NCBI GenBank assembly: GCA_012064385.1
Contig: QRDG01000474.1
Location: 329,087 to 393,086 of the forward strand
Source: Puccinellia tenuiflora
Taxonomy: Eukaryota; Streptophyta; Magnoliopsida; Poales; Poaceae
Reading direction: 5' to 3'
Length of the DNA stretch: 64,000 nucleotides
Below the pieces are notes generated by a model that worked only from the letters and a program-made list of their open reading frames with translations, was not told the DNA's origin and searched no databases. Numbering within the stretch: position 1 is the first letter of the stretch; every line of letters starts with the position of its first letter. Both the position numbers and the translations under genes were made by a program. Below, one piece after another: positions 31,896 to 43,130 of the stretch.

Positions 31896-33407
31896 TGATA
31901 CGTGCATTTTATATCATCATTTTTTTTACCTTATATTATCATATGGGAATGTTATATGCACTGTTATATCAACGTTTTGCATGTTTTAGATGATTTATGG
32001 GACTTTCATACAAAGTCCCTATTTTTGGTATTTAATATCTAGGAGGCAGAATACCCCCCTTTTCTTGTCTTTATTGTTTCAGGAGTTTCGCGGAGCCAAA
32101 TAATTAAAGGAAAAATACCACGACAGTTTTTCTTCGTAAGAAGGGCAATGGAAAGAAGACCGAAGAGAGGAAGGCCACGAGGCCCAAATAGGGTGGGCCC
32201 ACGCGGCCAGGTACAGGGGCCGCGTGGGACCCACCAAATAGGGCCTCGGGCACTTCCTCGCCTGTGGCTTTTTATGTACGCCTTCGTTCTCCCCGAAAAA
32301 GGACGCCCTAATTTTTCCCGAATTATCTGAGGCCGTGGCGGCGGCGGAGCTCCTGATTCTCTCCGAAGGGGGTCAGATCCTGCTGCTCCGGAGCTCCGAA
32401 GAGGGGGAAATCATCGCCATCGTCATCACCTCTCCTCCTTGGCGTGGGAGGAGGCCTATACATCAAGTCCATCACCAAGTCCATCACCATCTCCATCGTC
32501 ATCTCCGTGATCCACTCCGTTCCCCTCATAGTTTGAGAGTTGCTATACCCTAGATCATTGTCTTGTGTTCCTATTCATGTTTGTGATTGGGTACTTGTCA
32601 TTATTTGGTGGTGAAGTATTTATTTCAGATTGTGTTGTACCCTTTATGCCACTGATTATGATCATGTTTGCACGTTGTGAGTAGTTCCCATATGTTCCTG
32701 AGGGCATAGGATGAATTGGCAATGATTTATATATAACATGTGTTGGTATTTTGTCAAGAGTTTATCTTCTATGTGATTCTATGATGGTGTTGTGCGAACG
32801 TCGACTGCACAACACTTCACCTGTAAGGGCTCATAGGAGAACAACGTAGTGTCATGAATTGAGGAAGACTTGGGAGGACAAGTAAGCCTAAGACGGAGAC
32901 ATGCAGTTATATTATGTGGGTAGTAGTGTCGGGGACCTTAGAGTGTAATGCTATGGTGGGACTTTGTGTCTTAATAATTCTTGTGCAGTCATTTAATTGG
33001 CTACATGATCCATCATAAGGGGTTGTAGATTATTTATTTAGCTATTCCTAGTTATGGCTCCGCCCCAAGAAGATTAAAACTTGACAAGATATGCAACGTG
33101 CTGTTTAATAAATCTCTATGCCTAGTGATATCCATGCCGCCCTCGGGAACGCTTTCCACGTATAAGTTACACACCATTTGAGCTTGTCCTCTTGCCACAT
33201 AGAGGATTGGGCTTTCAACTGTTACTATTTACTTTCGACATTTTTATTATCTTTGCAATCATACAACTGAAAATCCCAAAAACATTTGCATCTTTCATTG
33301 CTTTATTTATCATTCTTTCTAACCAATACCTTCAGCTCCTCGTGGGTTCGACAACCTTTTCTAATTGAAAGGTACTACAATTGATCTCCTGCACTTGGGA
33401 GTCATCA
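31896..33407 (+). mobile_element. Solo LTR (Gypsy, likely Athila-like), TSD ATAAT
   Basis: Starts TGATACGTGCATTTTATATC and ends GGGAGTCATCA, flanked by ATAAT at 31891-31895 and 33408-33412. It splits Tat1 between integrase and the antisense gene. The terminal words resemble cereal Gypsy LTRs of the TGATACGTCCATTTT type; superfamily is inferred, as there is no internal coding sequence. Length 1512 bp. Confidence 0.85.
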
Positions 33408-33469
33408 ATAATGTTTGGACGACTTTACATCAAATGATTACATTTTCAGGGATGGCCGGCCTAAGGAGC

Positions 33470-36400
33470 AAGTTCGGCTCATGCAGATTTGTTCGCCTCT
33501 TCGCCTTCGTCATCAGATTGGACGGGAGTCGGCGGGCATGGCACCTCCTTGAAGATTGTGATGAGAGCAACCATCTTGGCCATCTTGCTGGCATAGCCGG
33601 AGACGGAGTGTAGGATTTTCTTCCGGTCTTTGTCGTCAAGCAGAGTGTCATCCTCTTTTTCAAGAGGAAAGCCGCACGCGATGCGCCAAGCCTCCGCTTC
33701 CGGATAGTGTGCCATCATCAAGCCAAGGGTTGTTTTTGCGCCTCCTCGTGCACTAGAGCGAAGCCGTTCATCAAATGACGACGTTGCTTCATCCAGTTCA
33801 GCTGGCAAGATCGCAAGATCCGTCAGTGGCTTGGGGTTGCCGGAATTTCTCGACAAGCTTCTTTCCCGAAGAAAGAATCTTCGGGAGGAGTTCCCCTACC
33901 TCCAAAATTCGGTCAAGCCGGTTCTCCGCTGACAGTTCATAGCCATAACCCGTCGGAGCTGGAAAAGCGAAGTTCAGTTATATATGGCTAAGACAAAAAG
34001 TAATGAGTATGGGTTATTAAACGAAACTTACTCAGAAGCTGGCCGTTAATAGCCACGGACTCATCGAGGCGTTTATCAAGCCGATCCTAGACTTCACGAA
34101 GAGCATCCTTGTCTTTTCTGCTTCTCTGTCTCCAGGGTTTGTTCGGCTTTGGCAAAGTTCTTCTTGGCCGTTTCTAGCTCCGCCGCCATTCATTGATTAA
34201 GCATTTTCGGCTCAATGTTTTCATCACGGAGCCGGTCGAGGCTGCCTGCGCTCTCGGCAAACTCCTTGGCTTTCATGATGGCATCTGCAAGACAAAATGT
34301 CAGCAGTATAAAAATAAGCCTGTTATACAAAATTAAGGTTTCGGCATTCATACCTTGGTACTAGACGCGATCCGCCTCAAAGCCGGCGATGATGGCGTCC
34401 TTGTTTGCCAGCTCCATTTTTAGCCGGCGCATCTCCTGATTTCGCACACCCAAAAAGTTGATGGTTTCAGCACCAATTTTGCGGTGGATCTGCGTAAGGA
34501 GGTGCTAAAAGCCTTTAGCTATATTGACGAGCAAGACTGGCTACGGATGACATTTCATTGCTAGGAGGCTAAGCATATGCATACGGATTAACTCGGACCA
34601 CTATTTCGGCTAGTTTGTAAAACTTAAACCCGGCATAGTGCTCGGGGCTACTGGGGAAGTTATTTACCTGGTCATGCTCGCGGAGAAGAGTCATGTCGGC
34701 CTCAAAGCTTTCAGCAAAGTAATTCTGCTGATCTTCGAGGATTTCAATGACATCAAAGGTGTCATAAGCCTTGGTCTGGTCCGGCTCGTCATCCCGGACG
34801 GTTGTTCCTTTTTTCCGGGGAAGCCGAGGAGCACGCATGAACCGGCTCACGAACTCCGGCTTGATGCGCCCCTCGTCATCAAAGGCCTCCGCTTTAATCG
34901 GAGGAAAGGTCGGGGTGTCATTAGCCGGAGCTTCAGCCCTTGGGGGAGAAGAAGGTTCTGCCACCTTCCCCGTCATCTCCGTCCATTGAGTGGGTGGTGT
35001 AATTCCGGCTCTCCCGAGAGTCGGACCTGCCGCCATGGTACGGGTGGAGCTCTCCTCCACTGGAGTCGGCTTCGAAGCCGAGGGAATTGGGGAGGAATAG
35101 TGATACGTCTCAAACGTATCTATAATTTTTGAGTGATCCATGCTTGTTTTATGTCATTGTCACATGTTTTTGCCATCTTGTTATATCATTTTAAGGCATT
35201 TTATTGGACTAACCTATTGACAAGATGCCCAGTGCCAGTTCCCTATTTTTGTGCTGAAATTATTGCAGAAAGTTACTTCTTGAAATATTCTCGGAATTGG
35301 ACGAAAATTTACGGGGATTTTTTATTGGACAAATGAAGACCGGAGCCAAAAGGGCGACCTAGGGGGCCACCCACAGGCCAGGGGCAGCCCCCTGCCGCGG
35401 CCCTAGGGCAGCCCGCAGGTGGGACCCGCCCCTGCCCCGTGGGCACCCCCTCGGCCGCCTCCGACGCCTATAAAATCATCCCCGACGAAAAAACCCTAAC
35501 CCCGAAGGATTTTCCCAAATACGCAATAGAGCTCCGCCGCCATCGCCGACAAGTTTTGGGGGTCAGATTGATCCTGTTCCGGCACCCTGCCGGAGGGGGG
35601 ATCGACCGCCGGAGCCATCTCCATCGACACCGCTGCTTCCCGTGATGAGGAGGGAGTAGTCCCTCACCGGGGCTGAGGCTTATACAAGTAGCTATGTGGT
35701 TATCTCTCTCTCCCATGATGTGATCTTCGTTGTGATCATGATCTTTGTTAGTATAGTTGAATACATGATGTTTCCCTATGTTTAATGGATATGATTTTGC
35801 TCAAGTGATGTTATTTAGTACAATTTCCGGAGTCACCGTTGTGATCACGGTATCTCGGTGACAGTATGGGTGCCATGTGTGACTCTATGGATAATAGATT
35901 GGAAGGATCTTCATCATGAGTTTGTTCTTTATTATTCTTGGATTGAATAGATCATGAGGTTTCTTGATGCTTGTGTTATTGAAGAAAGAGACTATTCAAG
36001 AAATATGTTGTGGTGTTTGTTAGTACTATCTTTGGATGCGGATAGTGACAGCATGAAGTGTCCATAGATGTGGAATACGAACTTTAAGGTGTGCTTTTCG
36101 TAGCCCTACGCAATTCTCATCATATTTGATCCACGAAAGAATGATCTCCGAGTAACGTCTACCATGCATGTGTTTTTGTGGAACTATTATGCGTTTAATT
36201 ATGTTAATGATGTTGAGAGTAGTCACTAGTGAAAGTATGAAGCCTAGGCCTTGTTTCCAAGCATTGATACACCGTTTTTAGTCACTTTTGTCACTTGTTT
36301 GTTTGCTGCCATTTTTATTACAGAATTACAAAATCACCTTTTACCATCCATATCACTTGCATTTTACGATCTCTTCGCCGAACTAGTGCACCTATACAAC

Positions 36401-38225
36401 TGACAATTGTATTAGGTGTGTTGGGGACACAAGAGACTTCTTGTATCTTAATTGCAGGGTTTCTTGAGAGGGATATCTTTGACCTCTACCTCCCGTGGAT
36501 TTGATAAACCTTGGGTTACTCACTTAAGGGAAATTTGCCGCTGTCCTATAAACCTATGCGCTTGCAGGCCCAACAAGTCTACAAGAATAGAAGCGTGTAG
36601 TAGACATCAAATAGCGGGAGAAGTCTTCTTCCGTGTGGCACACACCTTTAATTTCAAAGGTGCGCCCTTCTTTATCCTGCAAAGACAAAGGAGTAAGGAT
36701 AGAGGATCCGGCAATATTGCAGAACAAGAAGAGATGTTTTAGCCGACTTACTACTTGCTGAGGATGTTGAGCCCAGCGGGAGCGTCGACATCCTCGGATG
36801 ACTTAACGCCAATCATAGTAGACTGGCTTTGGCTCTTCCGGCTCTCTGCAGTAGCCGAAGAAAAGGAGATGGGCCGCTTGGTCGCCTTGCTGGACGAAGA
36901 CGTGCCAGCGGGACAAGCGGTGGAGATTCCGGGAATCTGGCATATTACATGTTAGTCCATTAAAGGAAAACCCGAATTCCGTAAAGAATTGAACTTTGGT
37001 TCGACAAAGTACCTTTGGGGGAGGGTTGGTTGCCGTATACATCGGCAGCGATTCTTCGTATTGCCGGCCTCCGTTAGGCCGGGCTTTGATGAGCTTGTTG
37101 AAGCGAGCCTCAAAGAGGTCTTGCTCCAAGACCTTCTCACTGATCCGCATGGGATCAGAGTCGCCCGTGTACTCGCACAAAAGCCGAGCACGATGTTGGA
37201 GGGGTTAGATCCGTCTCTTCATCCAGCAGATTATTGTGTCCTCCCTAGTTAGGGGAGGAGTGCCGGAGGTCAGCTCTGTGATCCTAGCCTTGATCGATGG
37301 CAGCAAGCTCCGCCGGCATTCTTGCTGCTAGCTTCTTCTCCCACGAGGGCAGGGGAGTGCTGGCCCTATCTTTAAAAGGGGCGAGCCCCTGCAGCCGGTT
37401 TGGAGGTGCCACATCCTTGCAGTAGAAGAAGGTGGACGCCCACCCCTTTGCCGAATCCACAATTGGTACCTGAGGGTACCAATCTATATCCCGGCGGCAG
37501 TTGAAGCTGATGGAGCCGGCAACCATCAGTTCCTTCCGAACTATCTGCCTCTTGACTCCAAAGCAGTATTGGAAGAAGTCTAACCTAGGTGCTAATCCTA
37601 AGTAGCCTTCGAACAGTGCTATGAAGCCGGATATGTAGAGGAGGCTACTGGGGGTGATGTTATTAAGCTGAAGACCATAATGGTCCAATATCTCGATCAA
37701 GAAAGCCGAGGGCGGCAAATATAACCCCCTGGCAATGTGAGAAGAGAGGAGTACCCATTCGTCCTTGATGGGAGTCGGGGACGGGTCTCCAAAGGCAGAT
37801 CGCCAAGACGGCGCCGACTCCGAAGATGGAGGAATGGCCCCATCTACCGCTATTCTCATCAGCTCGCCATCATCCACCCCTGAGCAAGCCCAGTTGTGGG
37901 TAGGGTTGTTGGCAGCACCTTGATTGTCGCCGGCTTCCTCTTCTTCTTCCTCTTTCGTGGCCCGAGCTTCCTCGGCCACGTCAGCAGCGGTTGCAGAAGC
38001 CGATGCTTCTGCGGCAGCGGCTTCGGCCGCGGCTCGGACCAAGGCGATTTCGTCGCGGACGGTAGTGGCAGAGGAATCCACCAGAGTGGAGGAAGGAGAA
38101 GCAGTAGGAGCGGTGGATGGCACAGATCCGGTGGCGGCGGCGGAAGAAACCGAACCACCCATCGGCGGCGCCGAGTCGAGGGGCGTGGCGTCGATGATGG
38201 GAGAGCCCAGCGTGCTGGATGCCAT
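33470..38225 (-). pseudogene. Antisense extra gene of Tat1 (PF04195-type, intron-bearing)
   Basis: Runs opposite to integrase and converges on it. The first exon starts at 38225 (MASSTLGSP), with an Ala/Glu-rich N-terminal segment. The PF04195 ('putative gypsy type transposon') core follows at about residues 155-235, with RGLYLPPSAFLIEILDHYGL and SGFIALFEGYLGLAP. A stop follows at 37284 and more damage near 37230. A 76-bp intron is readable at 36937-37012 (GTACTT...GCCAG, exon ending in PPPK), and a GTAAGT donor lies near 36750. Later exons encode an acidic Pro-rich part (35100-34660) and helical, coiled-coil-like segments, ending KEVPCPPTPVQ near 33479. The Athila-type LTR at 35101 splits it. 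Its molecular role is unknown. Confidence 0.75.
35101..36609 (+). mobile_element. Solo Athila-type LTR, TSD AATAG
   Basis: Starts TGATACGTCTCAAACGTATC and ends GTAGTAGACATCA, flanked by AATAG at 35096-35100 and 36610-36614. It matches the element B/C LTRs over its first ~400 bp, including CCTATAAAATC at 35467-35477; the 3' half has diverged. It cuts an exon of the Tat1 antisense gene. Length 1509 bp. Confidence 0.9.
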
Positions 38226-38418
38226 GAAGCTCGGTATGAACTTGTGCTTGGAAGAGATGAGATCTGGAGAGGAGGAGCTAGGGTCACAAATGGGGCAGTG
38301 GCCGCGATGAAGACGAGGCAGTCAGCTTTTATAACGGACGCGCCGAGATTTGTGCAACGGCTCCGGACCAAGATTTCCGCCACGCGTCATGGAATCTGAC
38401 CGTTGTAAGGAGCTCCTT

Positions 38419-41400
38419 TGTAACAACCCCATCTTTGTACTGAAAAATAGGAAGATTTTTTCCACTTTTTGCATTCTTGTTTGCATCATGACCTGCATAT
38501 GAAATTTGCTACTTCTAACAATCAACATATGCAAGCAATTAAAATGGGGGAGCAAACTTCCCAAACATCCAAACCAATGCAATTGCTAAACTTGGCAAAC
38601 AAATCATTCTTGGACATCCAAATTGTTTAGGAAGTTCCAAGTTTACATCTTTTAACCAATTCTCAAAATTTAAATATTGCCAAATAAGAAATGAAATTGA
38701 GAATCCAAAATTGGGTTAATTCAAATTCTATTTTTGAAACCAAGTTAAACTTTCCAAAAATTGAAACTAAAATCATGGGGAGCTTCAATATTATTCTGAG
38801 AGCCTCCATGAATATTTTCACTATTTTTGGAATTGTTTAAGTGCTCCAAATAAATACAAATTGGAAATTATCAAAATTGACCTTAATTAAACCCTATAAA
38901 CAAATGTGGTGCAAAACATTTTATTTTGCAACACCAAATTTTGTGGAGATTCTAAAGGTCAAGGGGAGGCTACATGAATTTGTGCAGAATTTATAAAATT
39001 TGTTTAGTGCTTCAATTAAATCCCTAAAATGGGTGCTGGACCTTTTTTGCAGTTTTATTTAAATGTGCCAGGGTGTTTCTGGAAATCCCCTTTCTTCTCC
39101 AGAGTGCCTCCCGGCACTGGCGCCATGCCGAGGCGCCCATGCCGGCGTGCCCCCCCTTGCGCGTGTGCCTCCGTGGCCATGGTGATCAACCACCCCACAT
39201 CCCCACTTGCCCCGCACCCCATTCCAACCACCGGCTCCCTCTCGTCTCGCTCCCTCTCTCCTCCCGAGCTCCTCCGTTTCTGCCGCGGTTGCCGAGCTTG
39301 CCGTCGTCGTCCCGGTCATCCCCGCGTACATCGAAGACCACGGCGAGGTCCGCCGCGTCCTCCTCCCCCTCCTCATCGGCAAAATCGAGCCGAGGTAGCC
39401 CGGTTCCGACGAAATCATCTTCGACTCCTCCCGCATCGGCCGCGCTCCGCCGAGCCGATTCGTCGCCGTCCTCCCCTCTCCGGCCACCCCGACCGCGCCA
39501 ACTTGCCAGGGTGAGTTCCCCGTTCGGGTGCGCGTCTTCCTGCTTCCCCTCTCCTTCTTCCGCCGCCGGTCGTCGTCGATCACCACCGCATGCCGTCGGC
39601 ACAGCACACCCGGCCTGGACCCCGGCCTGTCCGACCTGAGGCCAGACGGCTCGGGCAGGTGCCCGGCCTAGGCTCGGCTTGGTCCGGCCAAAGGCCGGCA
39701 GCCTTGGGCTGGTGCCCGGCCTCAAACCCCAGCCTGGGCCGGCCAAAGGCCGATGGCCTCGGGTCACCACCCGGCCTGTGGCCCGGCTTGGCCGGCATGA
39801 GGCCAGCCTGCCAGGGTTTTGAGTTTTTTCTTTTTGGAACTAAAACCAATTTAAATAATTGATATCTTTTTAAATAATGCTCCAAATTTGACAAATCAAA
39901 TACCAAAATGATCAGAAAAACAAACTCTACAAGATAGAATCATTGTAATAGTCTTTTGAGTTCATATTTTTGCTGTTTGTTAAGAATTCCCAAAATGGTA
40001 TAAATAATACCTAATTTAGGAAAATCATAATTCGATAAATATTTAACCAAAAATTATGAATAAAATATCAAAATGATCATTGTTTCAAATGCTATCAAAT
40101 CATGGTAATATCAAATCATGATCACAAAGATTTATTTGATGTTATTCATAAATTGATTAAAAGAATTGAATTCAAATAATTATTCAATTCACTATGTATT
40201 CATCGATAATTGGAAATTCACAAGTGAGGTACCAAAATGATCGGAAGAACAAAACCTACTTAATCATGTCATGTTCATGCATATTTAAGACACATCTTTT
40301 GTAATGTAATAATTTATAAATAATGTGGTCACTAAGATAAATATGGGGTTGTTTCCAAATAATTGCACTAATTACTTGGAACTCCATTTAATTTTGTTAT
40401 TTAAATTATATGATGAAATCAATGCATTAACTTGACATGTCATCATGTTTGCGCATTGCACCTTGTCTTCGTGTTATTTATTTTGTTCTTCTGTTATTTG
40501 TTTGGGTATCGATAGATTCCGGAGTCGAGGTTAACCCTACCTACCCCGACGAGCCGTACTACACGCCCCGGCAGCAAGGCAAGAGATAACCTAACCTTCT
40601 TGGCATCTAGCATCCTACGGTTTTATAAACTTATTTTACCAACCATAATATTGCATTCGATTCTATGTCAATTATTGGTCAATACTAGAGTATCCTATGA
40701 ATGCATGTTTTTCCCCGAACCAATACATGCATCCCTACCTATGAACCATAGGTCTGATGTGTTGGCCTGAGACAAAGACACATTTGTTGTTTCTATATGC
40801 TTAGCTACGCTTAGCCCTGCTTAGTCGAATGCTATTTATGTCCATTGATTAAATTCCATAATTATGATGTTGATGGAATGATTTCGGACATGGTAGTTAC
40901 TTGTGATGCTTAATTAAAATACTAAGAAGTCTTGGATGAGTTGCCATCGGGGATGGTGTTTTGTCTCATTCTTGCCCCTAGGTGCGAGTTCTTTACCTCT
41001 TGAACCAAGACGATCGTGCTTCCAACGGTGGGGACATATGGAATCCCCTTTAACTAAATAACTTGTGCGGACGTATCCAAGGGTCCTCTCGTTTGCTATT
41101 TCCATTTGCGTGTGGGTGTGTGAGTGGAAAAAGGAATGATGAGGATGGTGGTGTTTAGAAGGTGGCGATGGTGGCAGGGGCTGAAATAGGCTGGGTAAAC
41201 TTGCCCGGTCGCCACAGATGACTTTTGGATAGTCTCACACGAGGTAAAGGTTTAACCGCGCCCACTCGCCGGTCTTCCCCGGAAGAGGACCAATCAGGTG
41301 AGCCGGACGGTACCGATGGGTAAATAAGTACACCCCTGCAGGGTAAATCTTTTCGAAAAGCCGTGTCCGCGGTTATGGACGACATGGGAATAGACGATAA

Positions 41401-42259
41401 GATCATAGAGAACCTGAACTTTTTAATTAATTTGGCAGCTAAAGGTTGCATAATCAACGAGTGTTAAAAGGTTCATTTCCTCGAGGGTGATTCGAGGGAG
41501 TGCCTTGGTGGAGATGAGAGTTGGATTCTTGGTACTACTGGTTCGATGAGAACCAAAGGAAAAAGTTACTCTCTTATCCCTTTTTCAGAAAATATTCTGA
41601 GTAGTCGATGCCATGGGTATTTTATATCTTTTGAAAAGAAAATCTAGCTTTATGCAAAATAGCTACTATACAGCTTTAGAGCCTCCGTCATCATTGGGCC
41701 TATATCGCCCTACTAAACTTGCGAATACGTCATACTCAGTCTCTCTTTGCTGCTTTATAATTTGTTTCAGAGGAGGACGACACCGAGCACACAGGTGGTT
41801 TCTTCCTGGACATCGACGAGTAGTTCAGGGTTCCCAGATGGCAGCTTGGGACCGTGGAACAAGCTGGCTGGGGTTGTTTATGTGTAGGCCTCTTAGGCCC
41901 TATATTTGGATCTTGTTGTACTAGAGAACAGTACTTCGCTTCCGCATGATGTACTGATGGGTCTGTGACCCCTTTTGTGTGTAGTGTTTGTATATTTTCT
42001 CATATATGAGTTGCTATATGAATCTTTGTGTCGTAGAGTCTGTGATGTGCCAGTTGTTCCGCAGTCTTGATCTCTTTATTATGCATGATAGCTATGTCTG
42101 AGCTTATCGCATGATCGAAGTGTTGCGTGCCGATGATCCATTCTGAGCACGCCTGCCAAAGGTTTTGGCCTGGGATTGGTAAACCCAGTAACCTTCGATT
42201 GTGTAGCATGACCGGTTGCACAAAGCTTCATTGCATAGTTCTGGGGTCGGGGCGCTACA
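38419..42259 (+). mobile_element. Large solo LTR, 3.84 kb, TSD TCCTT
   Basis: Starts TGTAACAACCCC and ends GGGGTCGGGGCGCTACA, flanked by TCCTT at 38414-38418 and 42260-42264. The TGTAACA...GCTACA ends are typical of large cereal Gypsy LTRs. No internal LTR copy or coding region is found: the Arg/Pro-rich frames in 39030-39860 come from a GC-rich island and appear on both strands. It sits in Tat1 between the antisense gene's promoter side and the polypurine tract. Its last 729 bp recur at 47439-48167. Strand is set by analogy to such LTRs. Confidence 0.85.
39598..39825. repeat. GGCC/GGCCGG-rich cluster in the large LTR
   Basis: GGCCGGCCAAAGGCCG, CCCGGCCT and related words repeat about every 20-30 bp over some 220 bp next to the GC-rich island. 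It is similar in kind to the clusters at 15118 and 49797. Confidence 0.75.
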
Positions 42260-42550
42260 TCCTTCCCTCCGATGCCTCGGTTCCAGTGCGGGAAAAACGG
42301 AAACTAGCCCCACATTCAAAGACGCTGCTCCACTTACTCTGTCGAGTCTGACGAACCCGTCAAATCGCTGGACACATGTCAATATGCACTCAAGTGCTTT
42401 TCGGCATAAAAAGCCGGCACACAGAAATCGATAAAGTTGTTCGGCATGACTGCAAGTTTTTGGGAATGCTCCAAGCCTGACAACAGATGATGAATTTCCC
42501 GGACAACACATTGTCAGAAGATTGAAGCCAACCGCTGAAGTACTTGAAGC

Positions 42551-42564
42551 TTTCCGGGGGCTAC
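42551..42564 (+). promoter_or_regulatory. Polypurine tract of Tat1
   Basis: TTTCCGGGGGCTAC immediately precedes the TGTCGGGG start of the 3' LTR. The duplicated copy is at about 48460-48471. Confidence 0.65.
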
Positions 42565-43070
42565 TGTCGGGGTTATGCCGAACAGGTACCCTCATGAAGG
42601 AGACTAAAGCCAGCATACCAGGGTGGCACATAGTGGTGGTAAGCCGAAATCCATCTTACCGGGCGGCCCAGTACGATGAAGCGCAGGAGGCCCATCTGGC
42701 TAAGGGAAGGTTCCAGAAGCCGGCCTGCATTGAGTATGACTTAGCACTCAAAGCAAGGCCCAAGCCGGGTTAGAGTAGAACTCTGTGACTTAGTCGGTTA
42801 GGTTTTCTCCTGTAAGCCCTAGGTCTGGACGCCTTTATAAGCCGGCCTACGGGACGCCTTAGGGAAAGATACATAAATTTCATTGTAATTGGCGCATATT
42901 GCCTTATAGTGAATTATAGCAGCACGTAGGGTTTCGCCACCGTTGCGAGATCCAAAGCTGGGTAAACTTGTGCTCATCCCGTCGCCGGAATCTCCCGCAT
43001 CTCCTATACCCACTTCTCTACCTAGCTCGATGGCATCCCTATCGCGGCTAGATTCGACAATACCACAACA
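42565..43070 (+). mobile_element. 3' LTR of Tat1 (506 bp)
   Basis: TGTCGGGGTTATGCCG to AATACCACAACA. A TATA-like TTTATAAGCC lies at about 42834-42843. A second copy of the same length is at 48472-48977. The 5 bases after it, GTTGC, equal positions 13-17 of the Copia LTR start (TGAAAGTGCATGGTTGC), so Tat1 probably inserted into a Copia LTR with TSD GTTGC; the left half of that site is not present here. Confidence 0.85.
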
Positions 43071-43130
43071 GTTGCCCCCATGTGTGGTTTTGGTAAATAA
43101 TTACAATCTGTATCGACTAATGTTTGTATT
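43071..43130 (+). mobile_element. 60-bp Copia LTR fragment
   Basis: GTTGCCCCCATGTGTGGTTT onward to TGTTTGTATT is identical in layout to 48978-49037, where the full LTR continues. Here it stops dead and Tat2 sequence begins. Confidence 0.85.

Larger units (their letters stand above)
30541..43070 (+). mobile_element. Tat-type Gypsy element Tat1 (5' part missing)
   Basis: A plus-strand element with integrase at 30541-31468, a convergent antisense gene at 33470-38225, a polypurine tract at 42551-42564 and the 3' LTR at 42565-43070. This order (pol, then an extra antisense ORF, then 3' LTR) is the Tat lineage layout. The 5' LTR, gag, protease and RT are absent: the sequence starts inside integrase, next to CACTA copy 2. 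Three solo LTRs (31896, 35101, 38419) have inserted into it, each with its own TSD. Confidence 0.85.

Noticed and set aside
34638..35132. 164-codon plus-strand frame
   Set aside because: Antisense shadow of the Tat1 antisense-gene exon; no domain of its own.
39029..39906. Several 100-190 codon frames
   Set aside because: They lie in the GC-rich core of the large solo LTR, overlap on both strands and are low complexity.
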